Positions 1 through 8,446 are shown, numbered from the stretch's first letter. The stretch: DNA of 64,000 bases from Shewanella benthica (GCA_023284085.1 JAKVHY010000021.1:46285-110284); one strand, 5' to 3'. The notes: a model not told the origin generated them from the letters alone. Program-made: numbers and translations.

Positions 1-16
1 CGAAAAAGGAATCATC

Positions 17-628
17 ATGAAAAAAGCATTATTGATTGCCCTAGCTCTATTTATGGCCCCTATGGCTGCCATGGCTGTAGATTATAAAGAGGGGGTTCAC
101 TACACAGTGATCAATCAGGGGCCTGCGACGGCGAAACCTGAAATTACAGAATTTTTCTCATTCTACTGTGGTCATTGCTACAATTTTTCTAAGACCGAAG
201 TGCCTAAAATTAAGGCTAACCTTCCTGAAGGTGTCGTTTTTAAACAGAATCATGTGGACTTCATCGGTAGAGAGATGGGCGTCGAGATGTCTCGAGCATT
301 TGCCGTTGCTCAGCAGTTAAAAGTCGAAGATAAGATAGAGAAGGCAATTTTCGCCGCGATTCATGATAAGAAGCAACACTTCACTAATCGTGATGACGTG
401 CGTAAGCTATTTATCGTTAACGGTGTTGAAGGTAAGACGTTCGATGCTGCAGCAGATTCATTTATGGTCAGTGCACAGATGTCACAGATGAAGCGTGCCA
501 CGACTAATGCCAAGATCTCAGGCGTACCAACGCTGGTGGTTAATGGTAAGTATCGTGTCGAGACTGGCGCTATCAAGTCTTATGACGAACTTCTCGACAT
601 CGCCTACTACCTGACTTCGATGAAATAA
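17..628 (+). CDS. dsbA: Thiol:disulfide interchange protein DsbA
   Basis: Periplasmic oxidase that donates disulfide bonds to newly exported proteins and is itself reoxidised by DsbB. The 203-residue protein has a cleavable signal peptide (cut after AMA at about residue 20), the redox motif CGHC at residues 51-54 after FFSFY, and the cis-proline loop GVPT near residue 170, as in DsbA. Length is normal for the family. The start follows an AGGA ribosome site by about seven bases. It stands alone here, closed by a strong terminator. Its activity fits a window rich in exported cytochromes. Family assignment is secure. Confidence 0.96.
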   Translation: MKKALLIALALFMAPMAAMAVDYKEGVHYTVINQGPATAKPEITEFFSFYCGHCYNFSKTEVPKIKANLPEGVVFKQNHVDFIGREMGVEMSRAFAVAQQLKVEDKIEKAIFAAIHDKKQHFTNRDDVRKLFIVNGVEGKTFDAAADSFMVSAQMSQMKRATTNAKISGVPTLVVNGKYRVETGAIKSYDELLDIAYYLTSMK

Positions 629-657
629 GCTTATTTCATCAGTCATGAGTTTATCCT

Positions 658-682
658 AAAGGAGCCTATCGGCTCCTTTTTT
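658..682 (+). terminator. Rho-independent terminator of dsbA
   Basis: Stem AAAGGAGCC/GGCTCCTTT around a TATC loop, followed by six T, 30 bp after the dsbA stop. Confidence 0.9.
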
Positions 683-696
683 GTGTCTGGAACACT

Positions 697-888
697 TATG
701 CCGGTTGACCATGGATGGTAAACAACCGGCTTTGTGTCTGGCTTCTCGTAATAAAGAGCTATGCCGGTTGACCATGGGCCGATGATGCTCCCGGCATCAT
801 AGCGGCATTCCCCACGTCCGTGTGGGTCAAGGTAAACAACCGGCTTTGTGTCAGGACTGCTTGTAATCAAGAGTCGTAATAAAGAGCT
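697..888. repeat. Imperfect intergenic direct repeats with inverted ends
   Basis: Three blocks occur twice in the same order: ATGCCGGTTGACCATGG (near 698 and 761), TAAACAACCGGCTTTGTGTC (719-738 and 833-852) and CGTAATAAAGAGCT (747-760 and 875-888). Each unit is bounded by GCCGGTTG and its complement CAACCGGC, so each can fold as a large hairpin. The second unit is longer by an inserted segment. No convincing coding capacity on either strand. It looks like a short noncoding repeat family, function unknown. Confidence 0.6.
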
Positions 889-1037
889 GTGTCGATTGCC
901 CACGGGCGTTGATGCTTTGCTTGAGGGCTTTCTCAGCCTGTAATAACACATGGTTTGATGAAGGGTGTAGCTATGGGATGCTTGAACGCTTTAAGCAAGA
1001 CTTGCCTTAGGGTCTTATACTTAATTTTTCAAAGCAT

Positions 1038-1110
1038 AAAAAAAACCGTATTTCCTGGTCGCAAGAAATACGGTCATCGAGCCATAGGGCTCAGTTTTAC
1101 CCTGAGTAAC
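1038..1110 (-). ncRNA. Candidate small RNA, about 73 nt
   Basis: On the minus strand a promoter-like pair TTGCCA (1140-1145) and TAGATT (1117-1122) is separated by exactly 17 bp. About 70 bp downstream is a 10-bp stem ACCGTATTTC/GAAATACGGT (1045-1054, 1065-1074) followed by eight T. A smaller hairpin CTCAG/CTGAG lies in the 5' half. No reading frame of useful length begins after the -10, and no minus-strand gene lies upstream that this terminator could serve. I do not recognise the RNA. Promoter and terminator support transcription; the function is open. Confidence 0.5.
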
Positions 1111-1333
1111 CATTCTAATCTAGCAGGGTGTCAATTTATTGGCAAGCGACAATATAAAAATATTTATTAGCTATAGGTCTGATAGACAATAAAAAGTTTT
1201 ATTGTTAGATGTGCAGTTTCAATTCATTACAAAATAAACATTTATTAATGAAACTCTCATGGTAAAACATGTGTCCAACTCAGAGTTGAATCCAAAAATA
1301 ATAAAGCGGTTACAGTTATAACAAGGAGGCCAT

Positions 1334-1546
1334 GTGAGAGTTTTTCCTGTCTATGCACCAAAGCTTATCGTGAAACATGCGCGTATTTTTTTATCTGGAG
1401 TGATATGGGTAAAAGATTTAGGTCGTTTAGAGTTTGATAAAGGGAGATTTTTATTACCAAGGAAGAGCTTACCGCAAGTAAAACAAGCCATTCTAGAGCT
1501 TAATGAATTGATTGAGGCTCAAACTAGCGAAGCGAAGATGGCTTAA
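1334..1546 (+). CDS. Conserved-looking small protein, function unknown
   Basis: A 70-residue protein with no signal peptide and no membrane segment; basic and hydrophobic in its first half, with a predicted C-terminal helix rich in Glu and Gln. The start is a GTG: a good ribosome site, AAGGAGG at 1323-1329, lies just upstream, while an ATG two bases earlier reads straight into TGA. That strong site is the main reason to call the gene real. I do not recognise the family. It is followed directly by convergent zapB. Confidence 0.6.
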   Translation: MRVFPVYAPKLIVKHARIFLSGVIWVKDLGRLEFDKGRFLLPRKSLPQVKQAILELNELIEAQTSEAKMA

Positions 1547-1594
1547 GTCTTCGCTCATGCTATGAAAGCGGTACAGAGAGTCTGATTCTCTGTA

Positions 1595-1798
1595 CTAGCT
1601 CACTTCTTCATTGAGCAAGCCAACGAGTCCGGTGACTTTTTCGTTCCAAGAATTAAGATCTTGGTTCAGCTGTTGGTTTTGATCAGTAAGGCTAATGCTT
1701 TTCTGCTTCTCTTCTTCAAGCTCCATTTTCAATAGCTCAATAGTTTCGAGTGTTGCTTGGATTTTTGTTTCCAGCTTGGACAGTAGTTCAAGGCTCAT
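1595..1798 (-). CDS. zapB: Cell division protein ZapB
   Basis: Small cytoplasmic coiled coil that joins the FtsZ-associated network through ZapA and helps position the divisome. The 67-residue protein is one continuous heptad-rich helix, starts [10 protein letters not shown], and shows the typical long run of Leu, Glu and Gln followed by a conserved Trp (residue 51) and a short C-terminal segment. Length and N-terminus match the ZapB family. An AGGA ribosome site precedes the ATG. Single-gene unit. Confidence 0.88.
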   Translation of the reverse strand: MSLELLSKLETKIQATLETIELLKMELEEEKQKSISLTDQNQQLNQDLNSWNEKVTGLVGLLNEEVS

Positions 1799-2180
1799 GG
1801 GAGTCCTAATAGTTTCTGGATGGTGTGATTATTCTATCAGCGCAGGGACTGTAGTGAATAGTTAATTATGCTCAATGATGAAAAAATTCGTTGAAAACTG
1901 ACTGGAAATGGCTTTTTTCTGTGCTTGTTGCTTAAGGGTTAGTAAAAGAGTCATTTTTTAACTAGAAAATCTCGACCCTTATTGGGTAATTGACTCTATC
2001 AAAGAGCTTTCATTGAATTTAATGCAAGCGAGTTCCACGTGATCATGAATTCCGCAATCTAATATCTTGTAAGCGCTCATCGCTAACTGAGTTGCAGCAA
2101 GGGAGATGAATAGCATTTGTTTTGGAGGGTTAATCAAGAATATGAGTGAAGGTAAGATGATTTTTTCAAAAGACAGGCAT
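1799..2180. other. Intergenic, no gene seen
   Basis: AT-rich spacer upstream of zapB and downstream of the outer-membrane barrel gene. No reading frame with a plausible start, no RNA-like hairpin with a T-run, and no repeat recognised. Confidence 0.6.
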
Positions 2181-2201
2181 AAAAAAGCCCCTGACGGGGC
2201 T
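2181..2201 (-). terminator. Terminator of the outer-membrane barrel gene
   Basis: Stem AGCCCC/GGGGCT with a TGAC loop, followed on the minus strand by six T; 18 bp after the stop codon. Confidence 0.88.
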
Positions 2202-2219
2202 CTTCTTAAAAATTATTGC

Positions 2220-2816
2220 TTAGAAGCGGTAATCGACAGCAAGGTAAAGTTGCTGGCTATCCTGTAGCTTTATTGAACCTGAGCCATCAGCATCGCTACC
2301 CGATACTTCGTAATCCTGCTTCAAATAACGGTAACCCAGCTCAGTGCTCAGCTTGTCGTTGATCTTGAACATAAGACCAGTTTGACCACCCCATACGAAA
2401 CGATCTTTCGAGCTTACCTCATCAAAATCAGGGCTGATGTGATTTACGCCAGCAGTGGCACCGATAAACCAGTTAAGCTTGTTGCTAGCACCTAGACCAA
2501 CCAAGTAGTCATAAGAAACCATCAAGCTTTGCTGTCTTGAGGCGTCATCTGAGTTGTAAGAATAAGTACCGTACACTCGGCTGCTATCATTCAAATAAGT
2601 ACCGACACGAAACTCATAAAACTCATTGTTTTCAGTTTCTCTTGCTGTTTCTGTTGGAGAACCAGCAATTGGATTTTGTATTGTTGGGGTATATGAACCT
2701 TTATAGGTATTCTGCTGTGCACCGACACCACCACCGATGAACCAGTCTGCAGCCATAGTAGGGGCTGACATTGTTGTGGCGATTACTGCTGCTAATGCTA
2801 AAGATTTGATTTTCAT
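2220..2816 (-). CDS. Small outer-membrane beta-barrel protein
   Basis: A 198-residue exported protein with a signal peptide cut after TMA near residue 22. The mature part is a run of alternating amphipathic strands and ends in YLAVDYRF, with the terminal Phe that the Bam machinery recognises. Size suggests an eight-stranded barrel of the OmpA-transmembrane/OmpX/OmpW class; no OmpA peptidoglycan domain is present. The closest class by pattern is the 'porin family' or opacity-type barrels. Ligand unknown. Three palindromes upstream (2846-2905) suggest control by a dedicated repressor. Confidence 0.75.
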   Translation of the reverse strand: MKIKSLALAAVIATTMSAPTMAADWFIGGGVGAQQNTYKGSYTPTIQNPIAGSPTETARETENNEFYEFRVGTYLNDSSRVYGTYSYNSDDASRQQSLMVSYDYLVGLGASNKLNWFIGATAGVNHISPDFDEVSSKDRFVWGGQTGLMFKINDKLSTELGYRYLKQDYEVSGSDADGSGSIKLQDSQQLYLAVDYRF

Positions 2817-2845
2817 AATATGTTCTCACTTATTGAAATTATTGT

Positions 2846-2905
2846 GACTCAAATTTAAGTAACTTATGCTCAGTGGCTTAGATTTAAGCGACTTAAATTT
2901 AAGTC
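2846..2905. promoter_or_regulatory. Three palindromic sites upstream of the barrel gene
   Basis: GACTTAAATTTAAGTC at 2890-2905 is a perfect 16-bp palindrome. Immediately beside it, 2876-2889 holds GCTTAGATTTAAGC (one mismatch from a palindrome), and 2846-2861 holds a third imperfect version, GACTCAAATTTAAGTA. All share the core AAATTTAAG. They lie 30-90 bp upstream of the minus-strand barrel gene, where an operator array would be. The binding protein cannot be named. Confidence 0.6.
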
Positions 2906-3280
2906 ATTTGTTTTTCGTTGGGGGCATACTAGTCGGATCTGTCTGAACGATAACTGAATGGAATAATAGAACGCTGTCTTATTAGGGATTAGAATAACGA
3001 GCCCTTCTTTAGTATTAGGGATTAAATGGTTGATTAATAAGGTTTTAAATGGTTTTGAGTGACTTTTTAGTTCTTTTGATGATTTTTATTTTTTGCTACA
3101 AGATTGAGTAATTTCTTAACTTTAGCTGAATATTATTCAGTATTAATTTATCTTCTTGTTACCGTGCGGAGTACGGGATAGGTGTGCTTTAATAAAGGTG
3201 AAAGACAAATATATCCGCTTGTTTTTACTCGTGACGTTGATATATTAACTGTCTGAAATATAAACTTAATTGAGGTTGTG
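2906..3280. other. Divergent intergenic region
   Basis: AT-rich spacer between the barrel gene (minus) and the lipase-like gene (plus). Apart from the palindromes at its left edge I see nothing specific; promoters of both genes are presumably here. Confidence 0.5.
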
Positions 3281-4639
3281 ATGAAGCTGGTTTTTGTTCA
3301 TGGTTGGAGCGTGACTAGTACTGATACCTATGGTGAGTTACCCCAAGCCTTAACTAAGCTAGCGGATGCTGGACTTAAGCTAGATATCCAACATATTCAT
3401 CTTGGTCGCTATATCAGTTTCAACGATGAGGTGACGTTAGAGGATATTTCAATTGCCTTCGAAGCGGCGCGCCATAGAGAGCTGGGTGATGAGACATTTT
3501 CTGTTATCACTCACTCTACGGGTGGCCCCGTGATCCGTGCCTGGCTTGAACGTTACTATGGCAAAAGCTTAATCCAATCGCCCCTCAATCACTTGATCAT
3601 GTTAGCTCCCGCTAATCACGGTTCGGCATTAGCTCAGATAGGAAAATCCAGAGTCAGCAGGCTCAAGGCGTGGTTCGACGGTGTTGAGCCCGGGCAGAGG
3701 GTGCTCGATTGGCTTGAATTAGGCAGTGATGGCCAACATGTATTGAATCTACACTGGTTAACTTACAATTTTAGTGAGGCAGGTCTTTTCCCCTTTGTGC
3801 TTACTGGCGAGACTATAGACACTAGCTTGTATGACTATATGAATAGTTATACTGCCGAAGCCGGCTCTGACGGTGTGGTGAGAAGCGCCGCAGCGAATAT
3901 GAACTTCTCATATATACGCCTAACCCAAGAAGCCGAGCTGACTTGTATGGGATTTGAAGGTGACTGTGTGAGTCGGCTGACTCTGGCTGAGTATAAAGTC
4001 CCGCTTCAGCAGTGCGCATTCGAGATCATTCCCAGAGCCAGTCATAGCCAGGGCGTCATGGGAATAATGGCTTCAGTGACGTGTAAAAATGCCAGTAAGA
4101 AGAGGGTGGTCTCTTCGATACTAGACTGTTTATCTGTTGGAAATAGCAGTCAATATGCCGCTGTATCTCAGGCTATGGTGTTGCGCACGGATAAGGTAAA
4201 GAAAAAACAGCGTCATAGCATGTTAGTGGTGCGAGTCACGGATGACCTTGGGCATAAGGTGACGGATTTCGATTTATATCTACTCAGTGGAGCCGATTTT
4301 AATCCTGGCAAGTTACCCAAGGGCTTTATGTTGGATAAGCAAAAAAATAGCCAAAATAGTAATTGCATTACCCTCTATCTGGATACTAATAAACTACTGT
4401 CAGCGGCCGAAGGGAAAATGGGATTTAAAATTGTTCCCAGGCCAGATTCTGGGTTCAGCTATTATCGAACCGCCGAATATCACAGCGAACCCAAGCAGGT
4501 GAGTCAGTTAATTAAGCCTGATCAGACGACACTGGTTGATATCGTGTTGAAACGCCATATCCATCAAGAGACCTTCACCTTAGTTAGCACTGATGAGGCT
4601 GGGGCATTCGATTCGCTTGCAGGAATGCAAAAGAATTAA
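3281..4639 (+). CDS. Alpha/beta hydrolase, lipase or phospholipase type
   Basis: Cytoplasmic-looking 452-residue hydrolase without a signal peptide. The first strand ends in FVHGW (oxyanion-type motif), and the nucleophile elbow is HSTGG near residue 80, followed by NHLIMLAPANHGS, typical of triacylglycerol lipase/phospholipase folds. The C-terminal 200 residues after the hydrolase domain are beta-rich and unrecognised, longer than in simple lipases. An ATG at 3281 with TGAGG five bases upstream is preferred over the GTG one codon earlier. The substrate cannot be read from sequence. Single-gene unit ended by the hairpin at 4707. Confidence 0.72.
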   Translation: MKLVFVHGWSVTSTDTYGELPQALTKLADAGLKLDIQHIHLGRYISFNDEVTLEDISIAFEAARHRELGDETFSVITHSTGGPVIRAWLERYYGKSLIQSPLNHLIMLAPANHGSALAQIGKSRVSRLKAWFDGVEPGQRVLDWLELGSDGQHVLNLHWLTYNFSEAGLFPFVLTGETIDTSLYDYMNSYTAEAGSDGVVRSAAANMNFSYIRLTQEAELTCMGFEGDCVSRLTLAEYKVPLQQCAFEIIPRASHSQGVMGIMASVTCKNASKKRVVSSILDCLSVGNSSQYAAVSQAMVLRTDKVKKKQRHSMLVVRVTDDLGHKVTDFDLYLLSGADFNPGKLPKGFMLDKQKNSQNSNCITLYLDTNKLLSAAEGKMGFKIVPRPDSGFSYYRTAEYHSEPKQVSQLIKPDQTTLVDIVLKRHIHQETFTLVSTDEAGAFDSLAGMQKN

Positions 4640-4706
4640 CGCTAGGCTGGCATGGTCTTTGGAGATGAAGATTCGGGATTTTACTTTAACGTAAACGAGG
4701 CGTTTT

Positions 4707-4732
4707 AGCGGCCGAAACACTCGGCCGCTTTT
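4707..4732 (+). terminator. Hairpin between convergent genes
   Basis: Nine-bp stem AGCGGCCGA/TCGGCCGCT, loop AACAC, followed on the plus strand by TTTT; serves the lipase-like gene and possibly, as a plain hairpin, the convergent cupin gene. Confidence 0.75.
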
Positions 4733-4737
4733 AGCTA

Positions 4738-5472
4738 TTACTTGAATACTTTTTCGTTAGTGCCATATGGACCTAAGTTTAGATCGCGCTGACGGATCTC
4801 ATCCACACGGTCGAACGCTTCTTCTGCAACGCGAAGGTTCTTCACATCTTTACGCCAGTAGTACTTGAAGCCATCGAAGTGGGCATTCTTTGGATACCAG
4901 TACATCACACCTAAACCTTTATCGCTCATGATAGGTGTGTTGTGAATAGTGGCGCCAGGAATGTAGAAGTACTGGCCTAGGCTTAGTGACTGGAACTTGT
5001 TGTTGGCCAGTGTCTTACTGCCGCCGGTAACCACGTAGTAACACTCAGGCTGGCCGTGGAAGTGAGGTGCGTGATCAGACTTGCCGCCGTTAGTGATGCC
5101 AATTACAACCGGGCTATCAGAAAGCTCTTTCCACAGGTAACCAACCGGTGCATTTGCTAGCTCACAGTTCTTGGCTTCCATGATGTTGCCATTGTCATCC
5201 ATGGTCTTACAGAAGCGTTGATCGGGTGCAATGCTGTCGTTAGATTTAATCGAGTTAAAATCGATTTTTCCCGCTTCCCAGTCGGCAATATAGGCTTCGA
5301 CCATAGGGTCACTACATTGGGCTGGCATAGTGTCTTGTGGTGAGAATGGTGTGCTGTCATAAGGCACAGGCGTCATCTGCTGGTATGGCAGTTGTGCGTG
5401 CTCTGGGCCGGCGGCCATTGCGGTTGCCGATACTAGCGCGGCCATGCCGAAGATCATTTTTAGTTTCATCAT
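4738..5472 (-). CDS. Periplasmic cupin, DMSP-lyase (DLL) type, module 1
   Basis: A 244-residue exported protein (signal peptide cut after AMA, residue 20). The cupin core carries HxHxxxExY at H137, H139, E143, Y145 and a second-motif His at H177 (IPGATIH), with 34 residues between the Glu and that His. From family knowledge, this His/His/Glu/His metal set with a catalytic Tyr is the signature of the DMSP-lyase cupins (DddL/Q/W/Y). The periplasmic location resembles DddY, but the protein is much shorter than DddY. I infer a beta-elimination lyase making an unsaturated acid. It has its own CRP-type promoter and operator at 5534-5626. The start could be either of two adjacent ATG codons. Confidence 0.6.
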   Translation of the reverse strand: MMKLKMIFGMAALVSATAMAAGPEHAQLPYQQMTPVPYDSTPFSPQDTMPAQCSDPMVEAYIADWEAGKIDFNSIKSNDSIAPDQRFCKTMDDNGNIMEAKNCELANAPVGYLWKELSDSPVVIGITNGGKSDHAPHFHGQPECYYVVTGGSKTLANNKFQSLSLGQYFYIPGATIHNTPIMSDKGLGVMYWYPKNAHFDGFKYYWRKDVKNLRVAEEAFDRVDEIRQRDLNLGPYGTNEKVFK

Positions 5473-5533
5473 CTTTTCCTATTCTGAACTGATGCAGCTG
5501 AAAGCTGCGATATTATGCTTATTATTTTGGGGC

Positions 5534-5626
5534 TGAACTAACAATAAAGCGATAAAGGATCCGTAAAGGTGAATTGGATCACGCACTGGTTTTAGCAACA
5601 AACTTATTCGTGAGCTGGCTCGCGAA
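5534..5626 (-). promoter_or_regulatory. CRP-type class II promoter and TetR-type operator of cupin 1
   Basis: Minus strand: GTGA-N6-TCAC (5569-5582) is a strong CRP-like site; its centre is 32 bp from the centre of a -10 TATTGT (5541-5546), the class II spacing. Upstream, TTCGTGAG-CTGG-CTCGCGAA (5607-5626) is a near-perfect palindrome. The same two elements in the same order lie before the module 1 flavoprotein (9986-10078). Confidence 0.72.
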
Positions 5627-5648
5627 CATTCTTACCTCTGGTCATTAT

Positions 5649-6731
5649 TTACAAGTGAAACTGCAAACTGAGTTGCGCGTAGTTGGAGCTTCCCTGAGGC
5701 GACTCTGTTGGGTTAAATTCTGGCGTATTATCTTCGATTTGATAGCGACCGAATTCGAAACCGACTTCCAGTTCACGAGTCAAATTGGTAAAAATATTGA
5801 TGCCTAAGTGGTTGCGAACAGTTTGCTCTACTTGAGTGCTTGTACGGCCGTAGAATAGACTGGAGCGCAGATGTTCATTCCAAAAGTGACGGTAAGCAAA
5901 CATCATAGATGTTGAGGTTTCCAGTTCGCCATCGATGATATCTTTGGCGGCATCGGTACCGACATAACGGCCTAAATTCCCGTAATGTAGCTGTACCCTA
6001 AAATCGTCTTTGCCAAATGTGTGTAACTTGGCTGCGGCCGAAATACCTGTGCCAAATTGAGCGCTGTCTGCTGGGTCTAAATAGCGAAATAGGCTCGATA
6101 TGGATACATTGCCCCAATCACCTTTTTGGTTGTAACGAACGATAGCGTCGGGAATATAGTCATTGCTGGTCTCTATCCACTGCTTTTCACCGCTATTCGG
6201 TCCCTTCTTAGTGCCGTAGGTGTATGGGTTTTCTAAGGCTATTTGCCAATGCTCGGTTTGATATCTGAGCAAGGCCTGTCGCACCATAGCTTGCCCCACT
6301 AAAGGGCCGCCAAGATCTGCCGTTTCGGCGAAGGTGCTGGTGTTGACGAGAGTTGACCAGGTTTGACCCGCCGTAAACTCCCGGTATTGGATCATTGCGT
6401 GTCTGAGTCTCGGGCTGTAAGAGTTCGAGATGATCGGGTTGCCCTGAGAGGAACCGACAAAATCAATCTCGGCAAACCCGGTAACCTCTCCACGGGTTAG
6501 CTTGAGGTTAAATCGACTCTCCTGAGCACCAAATTGTGTGCGTTTGGCCTCTTCTTGAATCGTTCCGTCCCCATTCCAGTTGGGTTGGAAAGCAATGGTG
6601 CCGTCGACGTAGCGGGCATTGGCTTTAATGAATCCTCCCATTTGATAGTGAGTTTCAGTTAACGTGGAAGCGCTGCAGGGTAGAGTAATAAGAAGATAAG
6701 TTAACAGGGAAAAAGTGGTGAATGATTTCAT
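5649..6731 (-). CDS. DcaP-like outer-membrane porin
   Basis: A 360-residue outer-membrane protein with signal peptide (cut after CSA) and amphipathic strands to a C-terminal LSLQFHL. The N-terminal GGFIKANARY strand, the GAQESRFNLK motif and the TWSTLVN loop match DcaP-type trimeric porins, which in Acinetobacter favour dicarboxylates (family knowledge). It is last in the module 1 flavoprotein operon but sits behind a strong terminator (6756-6778), so it is likely expressed at a lower level by read-through or from its own promoter. It suggests that the module substrate or product is a small carboxylate. Confidence 0.78.
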   Translation of the reverse strand: MKSFTTFSLLTYLLITLPCSASTLTETHYQMGGFIKANARYVDGTIAFQPNWNGDGTIQEEAKRTQFGAQESRFNLKLTRGEVTGFAEIDFVGSSQGNPIISNSYSPRLRHAMIQYREFTAGQTWSTLVNTSTFAETADLGGPLVGQAMVRQALLRYQTEHWQIALENPYTYGTKKGPNSGEKQWIETSNDYIPDAIVRYNQKGDWGNVSISSLFRYLDPADSAQFGTGISAAAKLHTFGKDDFRVQLHYGNLGRYVGTDAAKDIIDGELETSTSMMFAYRHFWNEHLRSSLFYGRTSTQVEQTVRNHLGINIFTNLTRELEVGFEFGRYQIEDNTPEFNPTESPQGSSNYAQLSLQFHL

Positions 6732-6755
6732 AGATTTCTAATGAGAACTAGGTTG

Positions 6756-6778
6756 AAAAAAGCCCTCAACAGAGGGCT
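6756..6778 (-). terminator. Intra-operon terminator before the DcaP-like gene
   Basis: Stem AGCCCTC/GAGGGCT, loop four bases, then six T on the minus strand, only 25 bp before the DcaP-like start. A second inverted repeat GGCAGAAAC/GTTTCTGCC (6849-6880) follows the upstream porin stop. Confidence 0.82.
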
Positions 6779-6896
6779 GGATTAAAACGCAGGCAGGAAT
6801 TAGTTGAGTTGGTTTGGCTAGAAGCGCTTAAATCCTAATTTAAACAGTGGCAGAAACCGGGGGAGCGCCTAGTTTCTGCCTAAACATCAATGGCTA

Positions 6897-8033
6897 TTAG
6901 AAGTAGTAACCAAAGTTGATGTTGACGCGTTTGTCCCAATCATCACCCATTTCTGGCAGACCGACATGATCATTGTTGGCGGTTGAGAAGGTCATGTTTT
7001 TGCCCATGATGAAGTCGACCATGGTATAAGTTGGGCCAGCCGAGATGGCACAACCGGTAACGTTCTGCATACTGTTGTCGTAATCGTCATCAGCAACGTC
7101 TGGGGTCATTAAGCCAAAGTCGTTATAGCACTTTACGCTCCCCCAATCTGTGGCGAAGGATTTAGCTATGTTGGCGCTATAGACTTGACCCTTAGAGGCT
7201 ATCTCGTATTGCCAGCTCACTACCGACACGCCGATCTTGTTCGAGTCGGCCGAATCAGCTGCATCGTACTCATATTGCATCGCCTGCAGTTGCAGATTCC
7301 AGCCATTGTAGCTGCTGTCTAAGTGAAGAGCCGCAGCATAGCTATCGCCGGTATTACCGGTTTTATTGTTGTAGATCTCACCATACTGTATCGAGCCGCC
7401 GAAGGTGGTGGAGCCGCCTTTATGTTCGGCCGTGTAAGTCTGACGCAGGTTAACCTGGTTGGTTTCTTCGTTGTTATACTCGGTGCCGTTGATGGTGCCT
7501 GTGTATAGGTCGGTGGCGTAACGTTTATTCTCAGTTGGACCATACTCGGCATTCTTGTAGAAGGCTAAGTCTGTGTGCCAACCATTGCTGTTATAAACGG
7601 CCTTAACTCCGATATCATGGTCGTCTTCGAAACCTAGGTAATAGGGAAGGCCGAACCACCAGCTGTTAGAGATAAACTCACGGTTACCAAATGGCACCTT
7701 GTTGATACCAAACTGTAGCTGCCACTCAGGATCGATATCGTAGATACCGTAACCATATTTGATGTAGTCGGTACTTGAGGTGAAGCGGTACTCTGCGGCT
7801 AATCCCCAATCGCCTTTCTTACCGTTAAACTTGATGGCAGCCATATCGAACGTAAGATCGCCACCCTTGTCTTTCGAGGCTTCGCTGTAATCTTTATAGC
7901 CATAGTTAACGCGTACGGCGCCGCCTATCTTTATACCGTCTTCCTGCTCTTCTGCACAGGCGTTAAAGCCAGTTAGTGCTATCGCTGTTGCCACCATCGA
8001 CAACATGAACTTGGTGGTTATTTTCATCATCAT
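6897..8033 (-). CDS. Porin, module 1 copy
   Basis: A 378-residue outer-membrane porin with signal peptide and terminal NINFGYYF. Sixteen-strand-like alternation; the block GGAVRVNY...AIKFNGKKGDWGL is shared with the paralogue at 13123-14253. By eye over four fifths of residues are identical, and the C-terminal 40 residues almost completely. Unlike the paralogue it has two unpaired-looking cysteines (in VKCYND and VTGCAI). Lies between the tetrahaem cytochrome gene and the DcaP-like gene, as a third gene of the flavoprotein operon. Presumed role: uptake of the electron acceptor. The exact start among three consecutive ATG codons is uncertain. Confidence 0.82.
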   Translation of the reverse strand: MMMKITTKFMLSMVATAIALTGFNACAEEQEDGIKIGGAVRVNYGYKDYSEASKDKGGDLTFDMAAIKFNGKKGDWGLAAEYRFTSSTDYIKYGYGIYDIDPEWQLQFGINKVPFGNREFISNSWWFGLPYYLGFEDDHDIGVKAVYNSNGWHTDLAFYKNAEYGPTENKRYATDLYTGTINGTEYNNEETNQVNLRQTYTAEHKGGSTTFGGSIQYGEIYNNKTGNTGDSYAAALHLDSSYNGWNLQLQAMQYEYDAADSADSNKIGVSVVSWQYEIASKGQVYSANIAKSFATDWGSVKCYNDFGLMTPDVADDDYDNSMQNVTGCAISAGPTYTMVDFIMGKNMTFSTANNDHVGLPEMGDDWDKRVNINFGYYF

Positions 8034-8071
8034 TACCTATTAGTATTATTACTGTTTTATGTTTTGAACTG

Positions 8072-8440
8072 TTACATCACATCGAACCAGGTACGGTGAC
8101 ACTCGGCGCATACCGGTGCTTTTTTCTCGTGTTCGCCATGACAAGCTAAACAGCTGGCGCCCTGGTTGTAGTGGAATGATCTGTGAGGATTAGCTTCTTC
8201 GATAGCAAGCTTTGACTCATCGATCTCTATACTGTTGATGTCGCCATGGCATTCGACGCAGGCGCTATCTGTGGCATTCTTTTTTCCTGAACCTTGATGG
8301 CAGCTCTGGCAGCCATCTTCATAGATAAACTCATGGTTAGTTCGCCCATGAGTCTTGCCTTTCATCTTCACCAGCTCACCAGCAAAAGCGCTGCCAGAGA
8401 AGATCAGGCCGATAACGAGTGTTAACATTAATTTGTTCAT
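8072..8440 (-). CDS. Periplasmic tetrahaem cytochrome c, module 1
   Basis: A 122-residue secreted cytochrome with signal peptide (cut after AFA) and four CXXCH motifs (CQSCH, CVECH, CLACH, CAECH) plus extra histidines suited to bis-His ligation. It corresponds to the haem domain of fumarate reductase-type flavocytochromes, here as a separate polypeptide. Six bases from the flavoprotein gene, hence co-transcribed and very likely its electron donor, fed by a CymA-like quinol dehydrogenase encoded elsewhere (inference). Confidence 0.88.
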   Translation of the reverse strand: MNKLMLTLVIGLIFSGSAFAGELVKMKGKTHGRTNHEFIYEDGCQSCHQGSGKKNATDSACVECHGDINSIEIDESKLAIEEANPHRSFHYNQGASCLACHGEHEKKAPVCAECHRTWFDVM

Positions 8441-8446
8441 AGTGAT

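Noticed and set aside
955..1170. 71-codon plus-strand frame
   Set aside because: It crosses the terminator hairpin of the candidate small RNA, has no ribosome site and no protein-like composition.
4738..5472. Calling the cupins DddY outright
   Set aside because: Both are far shorter than DddY and only the metal/base signature supports a lyase role; the substrate is undetermined.
5574..5807. 77-codon plus-strand frame at the cupin 1 promoter
   Set aside because: Overlaps the CRP site, the operator and the end of the DcaP-like gene on the other strand; shadow frame.
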